Positions 17,570-26,373 of a stretch of 64,000 nucleotides of DNA are shown here, piece by piece. Within the stretch, counting starts at the first letter, position 1; the number at the start of each line of letters is the position of its first letter. The notes below the pieces were generated by a model. That model ran no database searches. It was not told the origin of the DNA and was given only the letters and a program-made list of their open reading frames with translations. The DNA is from Ignavibacterium sp. (GTDB lineage: Bacteria > Bacteroidota > Ignavibacteria > Ignavibacteriales > Ignavibacteriaceae): positions 1 through 64,000 of the forward strand of contig JAGXRK010000044.1 in NCBI GenBank assembly GCA_018335755.1, in the 5' to 3' direction. A program made the position numbers and the translations under genes.

Positions 17570-18309
17570 AGTTGATAAAAATATTCTTTCTCTTTTTCTT
17601 ACTCATACTCCTCAATATTACAGAAAGCTATGCCCAGCCGGATAGAAGCACAAACAATAAAGGTGTCGATGCTTTTGATTCCGGAGATTTTACTGAAGCA
17701 GAAGTAAAATTCAAGATGGGATTGGAGAAAGCACCAGATAGCTATATCTCTAATTTCAATCTTGGCGATGCGTTGTATAAACAAGAAAGGTATGATGAAG
17801 CTATTAGTTCATATAAGGCAGCATTGGGTAATGCTTCTGATGATTATACCAGAGCAAAAATTCACCATAATATTGGTAATTCATTGCTGAAATCTAATAA
17901 GATACAGGAAAGCATTGAAGCCTACAAAACTGCATTAAAGCATAACCCGGATGATGCCGAAACTAAATATAATTTATCTTATGCTCTTTCATTGCTGAAT
18001 AATCAGGATCAAAACCAGCAGCAAAATCAAAATCAGGATAAGAACGATCAAGACCAACAAAATCAACAAGATCAACAAAATCAGAATCAGGATCAGGATC
18101 AAAACCAGGATCAGCAGCAGAATCAGCCGCAGCCAAAGGATCAGGAAACTCAGCAGGATAATTTGAAGCAGCCCCAGCAGCAGGAATCGAACATTTCAAA
18201 AGAAGATGCTGAAAGAATTCTTGAAGCATTGAAAAACAATGAAAAAGATCTTCAGAAAGAATTAAGAAAGAAAACCGGAAGAGCTGTTAAAACAGATAAG
18301 GATTGGTAA
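17566..18309 (+). CDS. batC: BatC, TPR protein with Gln/Asn/Asp-rich tail
   Basis: Exported TPR protein of 247 residues. Signal peptide 1-24 (ending SYAQ), then about three TPR units (about 28-145). Next comes a low-complexity tract of about 55 residues, roughly 146-200, made almost only of Gln, Asn and Asp, then a charged helical tail with DAERILEALKNNEKDLQKEL. The low-complexity tract is likely disordered and its DNA is prone to repeat-length change. Position between batB and batD fits BatC. Confidence 0.88.
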   Translation: MKLIKIFFLFFLLILLNITESYAQPDRSTNNKGVDAFDSGDFTEAEVKFKMGLEKAPDSYISNFNLGDALYKQERYDEAISSYKAALGNASDDYTRAKIHHNIGNSLLKSNKIQESIEAYKTALKHNPDDAETKYNLSYALSLLNNQDQNQQQNQNQDKNDQDQQNQQDQQNQNQDQDQNQDQQQNQPQPKDQETQQDNLKQPQQQESNISKEDAERILEALKNNEKDLQKELRKKTGRAVKTDKDW

Positions 18310-20105
18310 TGATCAATAAATTATTAATACTTTTTGTTTTATTAACCGTTGAGATCTTTTCTCAAAAGTTTTTTGCCACTGTAAATGAAAATAAGATTGC
18401 TGATACAGATCGTCTGCAGGTTACGTTTACATTCGAAGGTAAAGACGTAAACAAGCTTAAAAACTTTAAACCTCCTGCATTCAGAGACTTCAGAATTTTT
18501 TCAGGTCCTAATCAATCAACAAGTATGAAGATTATAAATGGAGTTGTATCAGCTTCATTAGCGTATTCTTACATCCTCTTACCTAATGCTACCGGTAATT
18601 ATACAATTGGATCTGCAATAATTGAATATGATGGTGAAAACTTGCAAACCGAGCCCATTACGGTTTCTGTAGTTAAAGGAACTGCTAAACCGAAAGAAGA
18701 AAGTAAACAATCAATTCCGGATGCGGAGATTGCGCAAAACCTTTTTATTCGCACCATTGTTGATAAGAACAGGGCTTATCTTGGTGAGCAGGTAACAGTA
18801 ACTTATAAGCTTTATACAAGACTTAATATTGCCGCTCAAATGTCGATAAGTAAATTACCTCAGTATCAGGGATTTTGGGCAGAGGAGATTCAGACTAGTC
18901 AGAATATTTCATTCAGCACAGAAGTTATTGATGGTAAGCAGTTCAGCGTTGGTATTCTCAAACGTGCAGCGTTATTTCCAACACAGACCGGCTCACTTGA
19001 AGTAACTCCGTTTGAGTTAAATGTTCCTGTAAGAATTCAGAGAAAGCGAAATCCAAATAATATTTGGGATGATTTTTTTGGCGATCCGTTCGGCAGAGGT
19101 GAAACGATTGAATACCTTGCTAAGTCAAACACCGCAAAAATTGAAGTAATGCCTTTACCTGAAAATGGTAAACCTGATTCATTCAAAGGTGCTGTTGGTA
19201 ATTTTGATTTCAATGTTTTTCTTGATAAATCTGAAACGGTTACAAATGAACCGATTTCAATTAAGATGAAGATTAACGGCAGAGGTAATATAAAATTACT
19301 CGAATTACCTTCATTTGATCTTCCAACTGGATTTGAAAGATACGATCCCAAAATTAATGAACAGATAAACCGGACCGGAGCAATTTCCGGCTACAAAGAG
19401 GCTGAGTACCTTTTTGTTCCGCGAATTGCCGGAGTGAGAGAAATTAAACCAATTGAGTTTTCATTTTTTGATCCATCCAGGAAAAGTTATGTCACTCTAA
19501 AATCCCAGCCTCTTACAATAAACATTAAACAGGGAACTGAAACTCAATCTCTGGATTACGCGGGAAAAGAAAATATCAGGCAGCTTGGTGATGATATCAG
19601 GTTTATTAAAACAACTTACACTGATATTGATAAGAATAAACAATTAATGATCTATCATCCTGCCTTCTGGACTTCAGTTGCTTTTCCGCTTTTTGCCCTG
19701 GTTGGATTGATAGGCTGGAAACGCAGACAGGATAAACTTTCCGGAAATGTACAACTTCTTAAATATCAAAAGGCTCAAAAGATTGCAAAGTCACGTTTCA
19801 AACTTGCAAAGAAATTAATGGAAGAAAGAAAAACTGAAGAATTTTATTCGGAATTATCATTGGCTCTGTTCGGTTACCTTGAAGATAAATTAAATATACC
19901 TAAAGCTGATTTTACTATTGAACATGCTCAGGAGTTGCTTAGAATTAAGGGTATAGACAATGATCTTATAAACAAAGTTAGTACAAGTGCTGAGAAAAGT
20001 GAATTCGTCAGATTTGCACCCGGCTCGAAGGAAAAAGAATCAATGCAGCAAATGTATAATGAATTTTCATCAATTATAATTGAAATAGAGAAGAGGATAA
20101 GCTGA
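18309..20105 (+). CDS. batD: BatD, exported beta-domain membrane protein
   Basis: BatD-family protein of about 598 residues. I start at the ATG at 18309, whose A is the last base of the batC stop (TAATG overlap); a TTG two codons earlier is less likely. Signal peptide 1-19, several immunoglobulin-like oxygen-tolerance domains up to about residue 440, one membrane helix (about 456-473, WTSVAFPLFALVGLIGW) and a cytoplasmic helical region. The segment ANLFIRTIVDKNRAYLGEQVTVTYKLY-like repeat, visible here as FIRTIVDKNRAYLGEQ, is the usual BatD signature. Confidence 0.88.
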   Translation: MINKLLILFVLLTVEIFSQKFFATVNENKIADTDRLQVTFTFEGKDVNKLKNFKPPAFRDFRIFSGPNQSTSMKIINGVVSASLAYSYILLPNATGNYTIGSAIIEYDGENLQTEPITVSVVKGTAKPKEESKQSIPDAEIAQNLFIRTIVDKNRAYLGEQVTVTYKLYTRLNIAAQMSISKLPQYQGFWAEEIQTSQNISFSTEVIDGKQFSVGILKRAALFPTQTGSLEVTPFELNVPVRIQRKRNPNNIWDDFFGDPFGRGETIEYLAKSNTAKIEVMPLPENGKPDSFKGAVGNFDFNVFLDKSETVTNEPISIKMKINGRGNIKLLELPSFDLPTGFERYDPKINEQINRTGAISGYKEAEYLFVPRIAGVREIKPIEFSFFDPSRKSYVTLKSQPLTINIKQGTETQSLDYAGKENIRQLGDDIRFIKTTYTDIDKNKQLMIYHPAFWTSVAFPLFALVGLIGWKRRQDKLSGNVQLLKYQKAQKIAKSRFKLAKKLMEERKTEEFYSELSLALFGYLEDKLNIPKADFTIEHAQELLRIKGIDNDLINKVSTSAEKSEFVRFAPGSKEKESMQQMYNEFSSIIIEIEKRIS

Positions 20106-20107
20106 TA

Positions 20108-20860
20108 ATGAAAGTGATGTACCTTGCTCTATTATTGGCATTTTTATCTGCATCCGTATCAGCATCCATTGACGAGGCGATGAATAAAGCCAACACGTAT
20201 TATCGTGAAAATAATTTTAATGCTGCTATTGCAGAGTATGAAAAACTTGTTTCCGAAGGTTATCGGGGAGCTTCACTTCACTTCAATCTTGGAAATGCCT
20301 ATTACAGAATTGGAAAGCTTGGTTATGCTGTTTTGTATTATGAAAAAGCTTTAAAACTCTCACCGAACGATGAAGACATCAAGCACAATCTTGCGCTGGC
20401 GAATTCAAGAACAATCGATAAAATAGATTCACTTCCGAAATTTTTTCTATTCGAATGGTGGGAATCTTTCCTTACATTGTTTTCATTACAAACCTGGTTT
20501 GTAATTTCATTAATTATTTACTTATTGCTGTTGGTTGTAATCGCTTTTTATTTCCTGGCTGGTCATATTATTCATCCAAGGATTTCATTCTTTACCGGTG
20601 CTGCAGTTTTAATTATTTTTTTAATATCAGTTTCAGTCTCTGCAATCAAACTGAACAGGGAAGAAAAAAGACAGGAAGCCGTTATTATAGAAAACTCTGT
20701 TGTGGTAAAACTTTCACCTGATGAAAAGGGTAAAGACGGCTTTATAGTAAACGAAGGTTTAAAAATTCTTCTTGAGGATCAGGTAGATGAATGGAAAAAA
20801 ATTCGTCTTCCCGATGGAAAAGTCGGCTGGGTTAAAAGAAATCAGATTGCTGTTATTTGA
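20108..20860 (+). CDS. batE: BatE, TPR and SH3-like membrane protein
   Basis: Last gene of the Bat operon, 250 residues. Signal peptide 1-20, two TPR units (about 22-100: NTYYRENNFNAAIAEYEKLV and LHFNLGNAYYRIGKLGYAV), two membrane helices (about 127-150 and 158-180), and a C-terminal bacterial SH3-like domain (about 190-250, ending IRLPDGKVGWVKRNQIAVI). Two bases separate it from batD. No strong terminator follows. Confidence 0.85.
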   Translation: MKVMYLALLLAFLSASVSASIDEAMNKANTYYRENNFNAAIAEYEKLVSEGYRGASLHFNLGNAYYRIGKLGYAVLYYEKALKLSPNDEDIKHNLALANSRTIDKIDSLPKFFLFEWWESFLTLFSLQTWFVISLIIYLLLLVVIAFYFLAGHIIHPRISFFTGAAVLIIFLISVSVSAIKLNREEKRQEAVIIENSVVVKLSPDEKGKDGFIVNEGLKILLEDQVDEWKKIRLPDGKVGWVKRNQIAVI

Positions 20861-20982
20861 TCGATGAATATTTTACTGCTTTTTAATAGAATATTTTCTA
20901 AACCCTAAAATTACCTCTAAGCTATTCTTTGCTTCATTCCAAAAATATGTTATCTTCACATTAACCCTTCAGAGAGGTTAGT

Positions 20983-21348
20983 ATGAAATATACAGTATCG
21001 GTTTCCAATGATCGGAAATATATCATTGTTTTTATCGATGGTCCGATGACTACTGAGTTAGCCCTTAAAGCAGGCAAGCAAGCCAATCGGCTCGCCGGTG
21101 AGAATAAGCTTAGCTCAATGCTCTACGATTTAAGGAAATCCAGAAATGTTCAAAATGGTTTTAAAAATTATGAGTTTGGTTATAAGGACGTTGGCTTAGT
21201 GGGGTTTGATAAGTCAATGAAGATTGCACTTTTGACCGATCAGGATGATCATTCTCACGATCTTATTGAAACTGTAATGGTTAATAACGGCTATAATGTC
21301 CGGATTTTCAGTAATCAAAAAGAAGCAATTGACTGGCTTATAGTGTAA
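20983..21348 (+). CDS. STAS/SpoIIAA-like domain protein
   Basis: Small soluble protein of 121 residues that looks like a SpoIIAA-like (STAS-fold) domain. The alternating beta-alpha pattern is visible as YIIVFIDGPM, LSSMLYDLRKSRN, KIALLTDQDD and YNVRIFSNQKEAIDWL; the last segment is a typical closing helix. I see no kinase or transmembrane partner next to it. Preceded by GAGAGG seven bases before the ATG. Exact role unknown; such proteins can bind lipids or act in signalling. Confidence 0.55.
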   Translation: MKYTVSVSNDRKYIIVFIDGPMTTELALKAGKQANRLAGENKLSSMLYDLRKSRNVQNGFKNYEFGYKDVGLVGFDKSMKIALLTDQDDHSHDLIETVMVNNGYNVRIFSNQKEAIDWLIV

Positions 21349-21370
21349 TTTTCAGAAAATACACTGAAAA
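21349..21370 (+). terminator. Weak possible terminator
   Basis: Stem TTTTCAG / CTGAAAA with an 8-base loop directly after the stop codon of the STAS-like gene. The following tract is only partly T-rich, so this is a weak call. Confidence 0.3.
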
Positions 21371-21441
21371 ATTTCGATTTTGAGTCTCGTTATCCTAAAT
21401 CGTCAGATTGCATCCAAATTCTCATCTCTATATTTTTCCAT

Positions 21442-22581
21442 ATGGATTCCAAGAAATACAACAACACTAAACTTGCATTAAGTATTTTCGATACAATAGC
21501 CGGGTTTATTTTTATTTACTTGTTTGTTGCTCTAAGCTGGAACATCAAACTGGAAGATTATATCCGAAACTATACTTCTTCTGACTATCTGGTTTTTATC
21601 ATGTTCGTTATTGCTGTTGGAGTTGCAGGGGCAATCATTTTCTTTCCTGTGAATTTTTATTCCGGTTATATACTTGAACATAAATACAAATTATCTAATC
21701 AGAATTTATTCAAGTACTTTTTAGAAAAAGCAAAGGGTTTGCTGGTTTCTGTAGTAATTGGAATCCCGATTCTTTTATTATTCTTCTGGGTTTTAAGGGA
21801 GTACGGAACAAACTGGTGGCTGCCATTCGCAATATTGATGTTTTTTATTTCGGTTATACTCTCACAGATATTTCCGGTTTTCATCCTTCCATTTTTTTAT
21901 AAGATTAAACCAATTGAAAACGAATCACTGAAAACAAGAATAAGTGAACTGGCGAAAGATGCCGGCTTAAAAGTAGAAGACGTTTATTCTTTCGATATGA
22001 GTAAAAATACAAAAAAGGCTAACGCCGCTTTTACAGGTCTTGGTAAAACTAAAAGAATAATCCTTGGGGATACATTGCTGGACAGCTATTCGGAGAATGA
22101 AATCGAAACAGTAATTGCTCATGAAGTTGGTCATTACAAACACAACCACATTACAAAAAATATAATTATCGGAACATTATCAAGTTTTATTACTTTATTC
22201 CTTATTGCAAAACTTTATGAATTATCTCTAAGCTGGTTTGGATTTGAATCGGTTACACAAATTTCTGCTTTACCTTTACTTACATTATGGTCAATATTAA
22301 TAGGCTTAGTAACAACGCCGATTGGGAATATTCTTTCGCGGAAATTTGAATATGAAGCCGACCGGTATGCAATTGATGCAACACGTAAACCGGTAAGTTT
22401 CATTAATACACTTGAAAAACTTACTGATCAAAACCTTGGTGATAAGGAACCCCACCCATTTGTTGAGTGGTTTTTTTACAGCCATCCTTCTATAAACAAT
22501 CGTATTTCTGCAATAAAAAAATATTCTGATTTGATGAATATTTCCGAAGAACCGGAACTTCAAACCGGAGTAGTTAATTGA
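21442..22581 (+). CDS. M48-family membrane metalloprotease (Ste24/CAAX type)
   Basis: Integral-membrane zinc protease of 379 residues. Several membrane helices precede the catalytic motif HEVGH in VIAHEVGHYKHNH (about 230-242). The third ligand is the glutamate in FEYEADRYAIDATRKP (about 302-317). This arrangement is the Ste24p/CAAX prenyl protease 1 pattern, though bacteria do not prenylate in the same way; bacterial members are linked to membrane-protein quality control. The gene overlaps plsC by 4 bases. Confidence 0.9.
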   Translation: MDSKKYNNTKLALSIFDTIAGFIFIYLFVALSWNIKLEDYIRNYTSSDYLVFIMFVIAVGVAGAIIFFPVNFYSGYILEHKYKLSNQNLFKYFLEKAKGLLVSVVIGIPILLLFFWVLREYGTNWWLPFAILMFFISVILSQIFPVFILPFFYKIKPIENESLKTRISELAKDAGLKVEDVYSFDMSKNTKKANAAFTGLGKTKRIILGDTLLDSYSENEIETVIAHEVGHYKHNHITKNIIIGTLSSFITLFLIAKLYELSLSWFGFESVTQISALPLLTLWSILIGLVTTPIGNILSRKFEYEADRYAIDATRKPVSFINTLEKLTDQNLGDKEPHPFVEWFFYSHPSINNRISAIKKYSDLMNISEEPELQTGVVN

Positions 22582-23282
22582 TTACCTGGATAAAAATATT
22601 TTTTATAGTTATCCATACTTTCATCTGTTCAGTTATTGGATTGATTTTTATTTTTATTGACAGAAGCTTTACTCTTTATCATATACTTGCAAAAATCTTT
22701 CCCGGTGGTGTATTATTGATAACGGGAATTCGTGTTAAAACTTTCGGACTAGAGAATATCGATAAAAAAGCAGTTTATGTTTTTGCATCAAATCACTCGA
22801 GTCAGCTTGATATTACAGCACTGCAATGGGGAGTTCCAAACCGATTAAGTATGATATTCAAAAAAGAGCTGGCCAGAATTCCATTTTTCGGATGGCAGCT
22901 TGCATTGGGACCTTATGTAATAATTGACAGAAAAGACCCTCAGGCCGCAATGAAAAGTCTTGCCGACGCGAGGAAAGTAATGGATAAGAAAAAAATATCT
23001 GTTTTAGTTTTTCCTGAAGGAACAAGAAGCAAGACCGGGGAAATACAAACTTTTAAAAGAGGAGCATTTTATCTTGCGGCAAGAAGCGGTTATCCGATTG
23101 TTCCAATAACAATTAATGGAACTGCCAAGATTATGCCTAAAGGTACCTTTAAACTTAGGCGAGGAACAATTTATCTTCACTTTGACAAACCCATTCCAAC
23201 TGATAATATTAAAACTAAACAGGATGAACTCGAGTTAATGGAAAAAGTAAGAAACACAATTATTGCAAATAAAAAGGATTAA
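22578..23282 (+). CDS. plsC: 1-acyl-sn-glycerol-3-phosphate acyltransferase
   Basis: Membrane-associated acyltransferase of phospholipid synthesis, converting lysophosphatidate to phosphatidate. 234 residues, usual for PlsC. An N-terminal helix (about 5-26) precedes the H(X4)D catalytic motif NHSSQLD (about 74-80). Later motifs are FPEGTRSKTGE (about 146-156) and the YPIVPITING block. The start is a TTG overlapping the stop of the M48 gene (TTGA), so translation is likely coupled. Confidence 0.9.
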   Translation: MITWIKIFFIVIHTFICSVIGLIFIFIDRSFTLYHILAKIFPGGVLLITGIRVKTFGLENIDKKAVYVFASNHSSQLDITALQWGVPNRLSMIFKKELARIPFFGWQLALGPYVIIDRKDPQAAMKSLADARKVMDKKKISVLVFPEGTRSKTGEIQTFKRGAFYLAARSGYPIVPITINGTAKIMPKGTFKLRRGTIYLHFDKPIPTDNIKTKQDELELMEKVRNTIIANKKD

Positions 23283-23287
23283 GATTT

Positions 23288-23584
23288 GTGTCAATAACAA
23301 AAAAAGATGTTGAAAAAATTGCTGAATTAGCCCGTCTTAAGTTCGATGAAAATGAACTTAACGACTTTACAATTGAAATGAACAAAATTTTGAGCTATGT
23401 GGAAAAGCTCAATGAATTGAATACAGATAATGTTGAACCTCTTTCACATCCAAATGAAGCTTCAAATGTTTTCAGAGAAGATATACTCAAACCTTCTGTT
23501 TCAACTGAAGAAGCTTTGAAAAACGCACCGGATAAGGATGATAAATTTTTTAAAGTGCCGAAGGTAATACATGATAGGAGCTGA
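23288..23584 (+). CDS. gatC: Asp/Glu-tRNA amidotransferase subunit C
   Basis: Small stabilising subunit of the GatCAB complex, which amidates Glu-tRNA(Gln) and Asp-tRNA(Asn). 98 residues, the usual size. Family pattern is clear: VEKIAELARLKFDENEL at the N-terminus, then DNVEPLSHPNEASNVFREDI and the C-terminal FFKVPKVI. A GTG start five bases after plsC. gatA and gatB are not in this window. Confidence 0.93.
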   Translation: MSITKKDVEKIAELARLKFDENELNDFTIEMNKILSYVEKLNELNTDNVEPLSHPNEASNVFREDILKPSVSTEEALKNAPDKDDKFFKVPKVIHDRS

Positions 23585-23649
23585 AAATATTTTTTAGAGA
23601 TAAATCAATAAATCCCAAAAATTAAAATTCAAAAGACAAACAATATTCA

Positions 23650-24018
23650 ATGAATAAAAATTCAAATTCAAAACCGGTTTATGATTTAGAAGAACGGACG
23701 TTTAGATTTGCCAAAGATGTTCGTTTGTTTGTTAAAACCTTGCCTAAGACGATAGCAAATTCCGAAGATGCCAAACAGGTAATTAAATCATCAGGTTCTA
23801 CTGGAGCAAATTATATCGAAGCTAATGAGGCTTTAAGTAAAAAGGATTTTTCAATGCGAATTAAAATTAGCCGTAAAGAGTCTAAAGAAAGTATGTTTTG
23901 GTTAAGATTAATTAATGAAACAAATGAGCTAGAAAATCACAAAGAGGCAGGGAGATTGATTCAGGAAGCAAGTGAGTTAACAAAATTTTTTTCCTCAATT
24001 CTTGAAAAGACTAAGTAA
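23650..24018 (+). CDS. Four-helix-bundle protein (IVP/S23 family)
   Basis: 122-residue protein of the four-helix-bundle family first known from intervening sequences in 23S rRNA genes and related to Avd of diversity-generating retroelements. Characteristic pieces are LEERTFRFAKDVRLFVKTL, SGSTGANYIEANEALSKKDF and ESMFWLRLI. It splits an otherwise tight gatC-kdsB gene run. AT-rich CCCAAA/TTTGGG-type sequence flanks both sides (around 23610 and 24060), as an inserted element would. Molecular role unknown. No reverse transcriptase or variable-repeat target is nearby, so I do not call it a retroelement. Confidence 0.85.
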   Translation: MNKNSNSKPVYDLEERTFRFAKDVRLFVKTLPKTIANSEDAKQVIKSSGSTGANYIEANEALSKKDFSMRIKISRKESKESMFWLRLINETNELENHKEAGRLIQEASELTKFFSSILEKTK

Positions 24019-24121
24019 AATTGATTAAACATTTTGATTTTAAGTATTTAGATTTATTTGTTATTTGGGTTTTGATATTTGGAATTTTTTTTAAAGTTGT
24101 ATCGAATAATTAAACTTAATA

Positions 24122-24925
24122 ATGACCAAAAAGAAAGATAACTTACCAACCATAATAGGCGTAATTCCTGCAAGATTTGCATCAACCAGGCTGATGGGTA
24201 AACCGCTTGCTGATATTGGCGGTAAACCTATGATTCAGCATACCTACGAATCAACCTTAAAGTCAAAACTGATTCAGAAAGTAATAATAGCTGTTGATGA
24301 TGAAAAAGTATTTCAGGTTGTTCGTGATTTTGGAGCTGAAGTAATGATGACTCCCAAAGATATTCCAACCGGTTCTGACAGAATAGCTCTTGTTGCAAAG
24401 AAATATGACAACGCTGAAATAATAGTTAATATACAGGGAGATGAACCTTTTATCTGCGGAGAAATGATCGATCAGGCAATTGAGCCTTTGCTCTTTGATC
24501 CAACTTGTAATGTATCAACGCTTGCAAAAAAAATAGAAACTTCGGAAGAATTGGAATCTCCTTCGGTTGTAAAAGTAGTTTTTGATTATAAAAATTTTGC
24601 AATGTATTTTTCTCGATCTCCAATACCTTACGTAAGAGAGGCTAATAGTAAAGATGAAACTCTTGAAAAAGCGGATGTATTTAAGCATATCGGCTTATAT
24701 GTATATCGAAGAGAATACCTGCTAAAATACACGCAGCTTGCGCCTACAGATCTTGAAAACATCGAAAAACTTGAGCAGCTAAGAATGCTCGAAAACGGAT
24801 TCAGAATAAAAATAGTTGAAACAGAATTTGATTCCTTCTCCGTTGATACGCCTGATGATCTCAACCGTGCAAGAAAAATTTACGAACTGTTAAATAATCC
24901 GGATAACATAAATGAAAACACCTAA
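24122..24925 (+). CDS. kdsB: 3-deoxy-manno-octulosonate cytidylyltransferase
   Basis: Cytoplasmic enzyme that activates Kdo with CTP to CMP-Kdo for lipopolysaccharide inner-core synthesis. 267 residues, usual length. Nucleotide-binding N-terminus IPARFASTRLMGKPLADIGGKPMI, then NIQGDEPFI (metal and sugar binding) and the C-terminal FDSFSVDTPDDLNRAR. Its presence indicates a Gram-negative envelope with Kdo-containing LPS. It overlaps the next gene by 14 bases. Confidence 0.94.
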   Translation: MTKKKDNLPTIIGVIPARFASTRLMGKPLADIGGKPMIQHTYESTLKSKLIQKVIIAVDDEKVFQVVRDFGAEVMMTPKDIPTGSDRIALVAKKYDNAEIIVNIQGDEPFICGEMIDQAIEPLLFDPTCNVSTLAKKIETSEELESPSVVKVVFDYKNFAMYFSRSPIPYVREANSKDETLEKADVFKHIGLYVYRREYLLKYTQLAPTDLENIEKLEQLRMLENGFRIKIVETEFDSFSVDTPDDLNRARKIYELLNNPDNINENT

Positions 24926-25871
24926 TAAAATAAACCTTGCTGTTACACCGACGCCAATTGAAACCGTATCGTTTCAAAATAAAAAATTTCTTATGAAGCG
25001 CGACGATCTTACAGGCGCTGAGCTTTCCGGCAACAAAGTCCGAAAGCTCGAGTATTTAATGGCAGAAGCGTGTAAAGAAAAAACTGATTTAGTTATGACT
25101 TGCGGCGGTATACAGTCGAACCACGCAAGAGCAACAACTATTGCGGCCTGCAAAGCTGGTTTAAAATCAAAATTATTTCTTTGGGGAAGCGAATCATCAG
25201 TTCCCGATGGAAATCATTTTCTGAACATCATATATGGTGCAGATATAGTTTATTTAACTAAAAGAGAGTTTGAAAATGTGAATGATATTATGCAGGCTGA
25301 AAGAAAAATATTAAGCAGGAAAATGAAAACTGCGTATATTATACCTGAAGGCGGCTCTACTACAAAAGGTATTTACGGTTATATAAGTTTTGTCAGCGAA
25401 ATTAAAAAGCAGATTAATATTGATGAACTAAATGGAATTGTTGTTGCTTGTGGAAGCGGTGGGACTGCTGCCGGAATTCTGGCAGGTTTATCATATTATA
25501 AATCTGACTTAAAGGTTTACGCAATTAATGTACTTTATGAAGAACACGAAATGAGAAGAAAAATTCTTAATCTTGCCCAGGCAGCTATTCTTGAATTTAA
25601 ATTTAACTGCAGATTAAGAAATGAAAATTTGATAATACTTGATGGTTATTCAAAAGAAGGATATAAAAGCATTAATAAAGACAAACTTAAACTGATAAAA
25701 AACTTTGCTAAAGAGACGGGAATTCTATTAGATCCTGTTTATACAGGTAAAGCATTTAAGGCATTTAACGATAAATTTTTAATGAAAGGAAAAGGTATGA
25801 AGAATATTTTTCTTCATACTGGCGGAATATTCGGTGTTTTCGGCAGAACTGATGAATACCTTAATACTTAA
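24912..25871 (+). CDS. PLP-dependent D-cysteine desulfhydrase / ACC deaminase family
   Basis: Fold-type II PLP enzyme of 319 residues. The Schiff-base lysine lies in LTGAELSGNKVRKLEYL, the family signature. CGGIQSNHARATTIAACK and the phosphate-binding VACGSGGTAAGILAGL complete the cofactor site, and HTGGIFGVFGR closes the protein. D-cysteine desulfhydrase and 1-aminocyclopropane-1-carboxylate deaminase cannot be separated reliably by eye; the former is commoner in bacteria. Overlap with kdsB suggests one operon. Confidence 0.82.
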   Translation: MKTPNKINLAVTPTPIETVSFQNKKFLMKRDDLTGAELSGNKVRKLEYLMAEACKEKTDLVMTCGGIQSNHARATTIAACKAGLKSKLFLWGSESSVPDGNHFLNIIYGADIVYLTKREFENVNDIMQAERKILSRKMKTAYIIPEGGSTTKGIYGYISFVSEIKKQINIDELNGIVVACGSGGTAAGILAGLSYYKSDLKVYAINVLYEEHEMRRKILNLAQAAILEFKFNCRLRNENLIILDGYSKEGYKSINKDKLKLIKNFAKETGILLDPVYTGKAFKAFNDKFLMKGKGMKNIFLHTGGIFGVFGRTDEYLNT

Positions 25872-25938
25872 CAGAATTAGTGGCAGTTAACTGATAAAAA
25901 TTTTATTTTAAAGTATAAATAAAAATAAGGTTCTAAAA

Positions 25939-26373
25939 ATGGATTGTATTTTTTGTGAAATCGCTTCCGGTGATGCTCAAGCACAGGTAATTTATGAAAA
26001 TGAAAATTATAAAGCATTTCTTGATATCAATCCTGTTAATTACGGACATACACTTGTTATTCCTAAGACCCACTTTGATAATTTTCTTACTATCCCCGAA
26101 GATAAATTGCAGGGTCTTGTAAAGATTACTCAGTTTTTGGCAGGTGTCATTAAACGAAGTCTTAATGCTGATGGTTTTAATATCATTTCTAATAATGGTG
26201 CATCAGCGGGACAATCAGTTTTTCATTCTCACTTTCATATAATACCGCGCTTTGAGAAAGATTTTCAGATGAAACCTCAGGTGAAAATGTATTCGGAAAA
26301 TTCTATGAACGAATATGCTGACAAAATACGCTCATTCGTAAATAAATATGAGGACTTGCTGAATGCAAAGTAA
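25939..26373 (+). CDS. HIT-family nucleotide hydrolase
   Basis: Histidine-triad protein of 144 residues. N-terminal [11 protein letters not shown] with paired cysteines, [13 protein letters not shown] in the middle and the catalytic triad HSHFHII (His-x-His-x-His). The cysteines and length place it with bacterial Hit/HinT-like proteins acting on nucleoside phosphoramidates or dinucleotides. Overlaps the following B12-binding gene by 11 bases. A second, shorter HIT gene is at 59409. Confidence 0.9.
   Translation: MDCIFCEIASGDAQAQVIYENENYKAFLDINPVNYGHTLVIPKTHFDNFLTIPEDKLQGLVKITQFLAGVIKRSLNADGFNIISNNGASAGQSVFHSHFHIIPRFEKDFQMKPQVKMYSENSMNEYADKIRSFVNKYEDLLNAK

Noticed and set aside
17963..18229. 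Asp/Pro/Ala-rich reverse-strand frame opposite batC
   Set aside because: It is the antisense shadow of the Gln/Asn/Asp-coding tract.
23585..24121. Diversity-generating retroelement around the four-helix-bundle gene
   Set aside because: No reverse transcriptase, no template/variable repeat pair and no C-type lectin target nearby.
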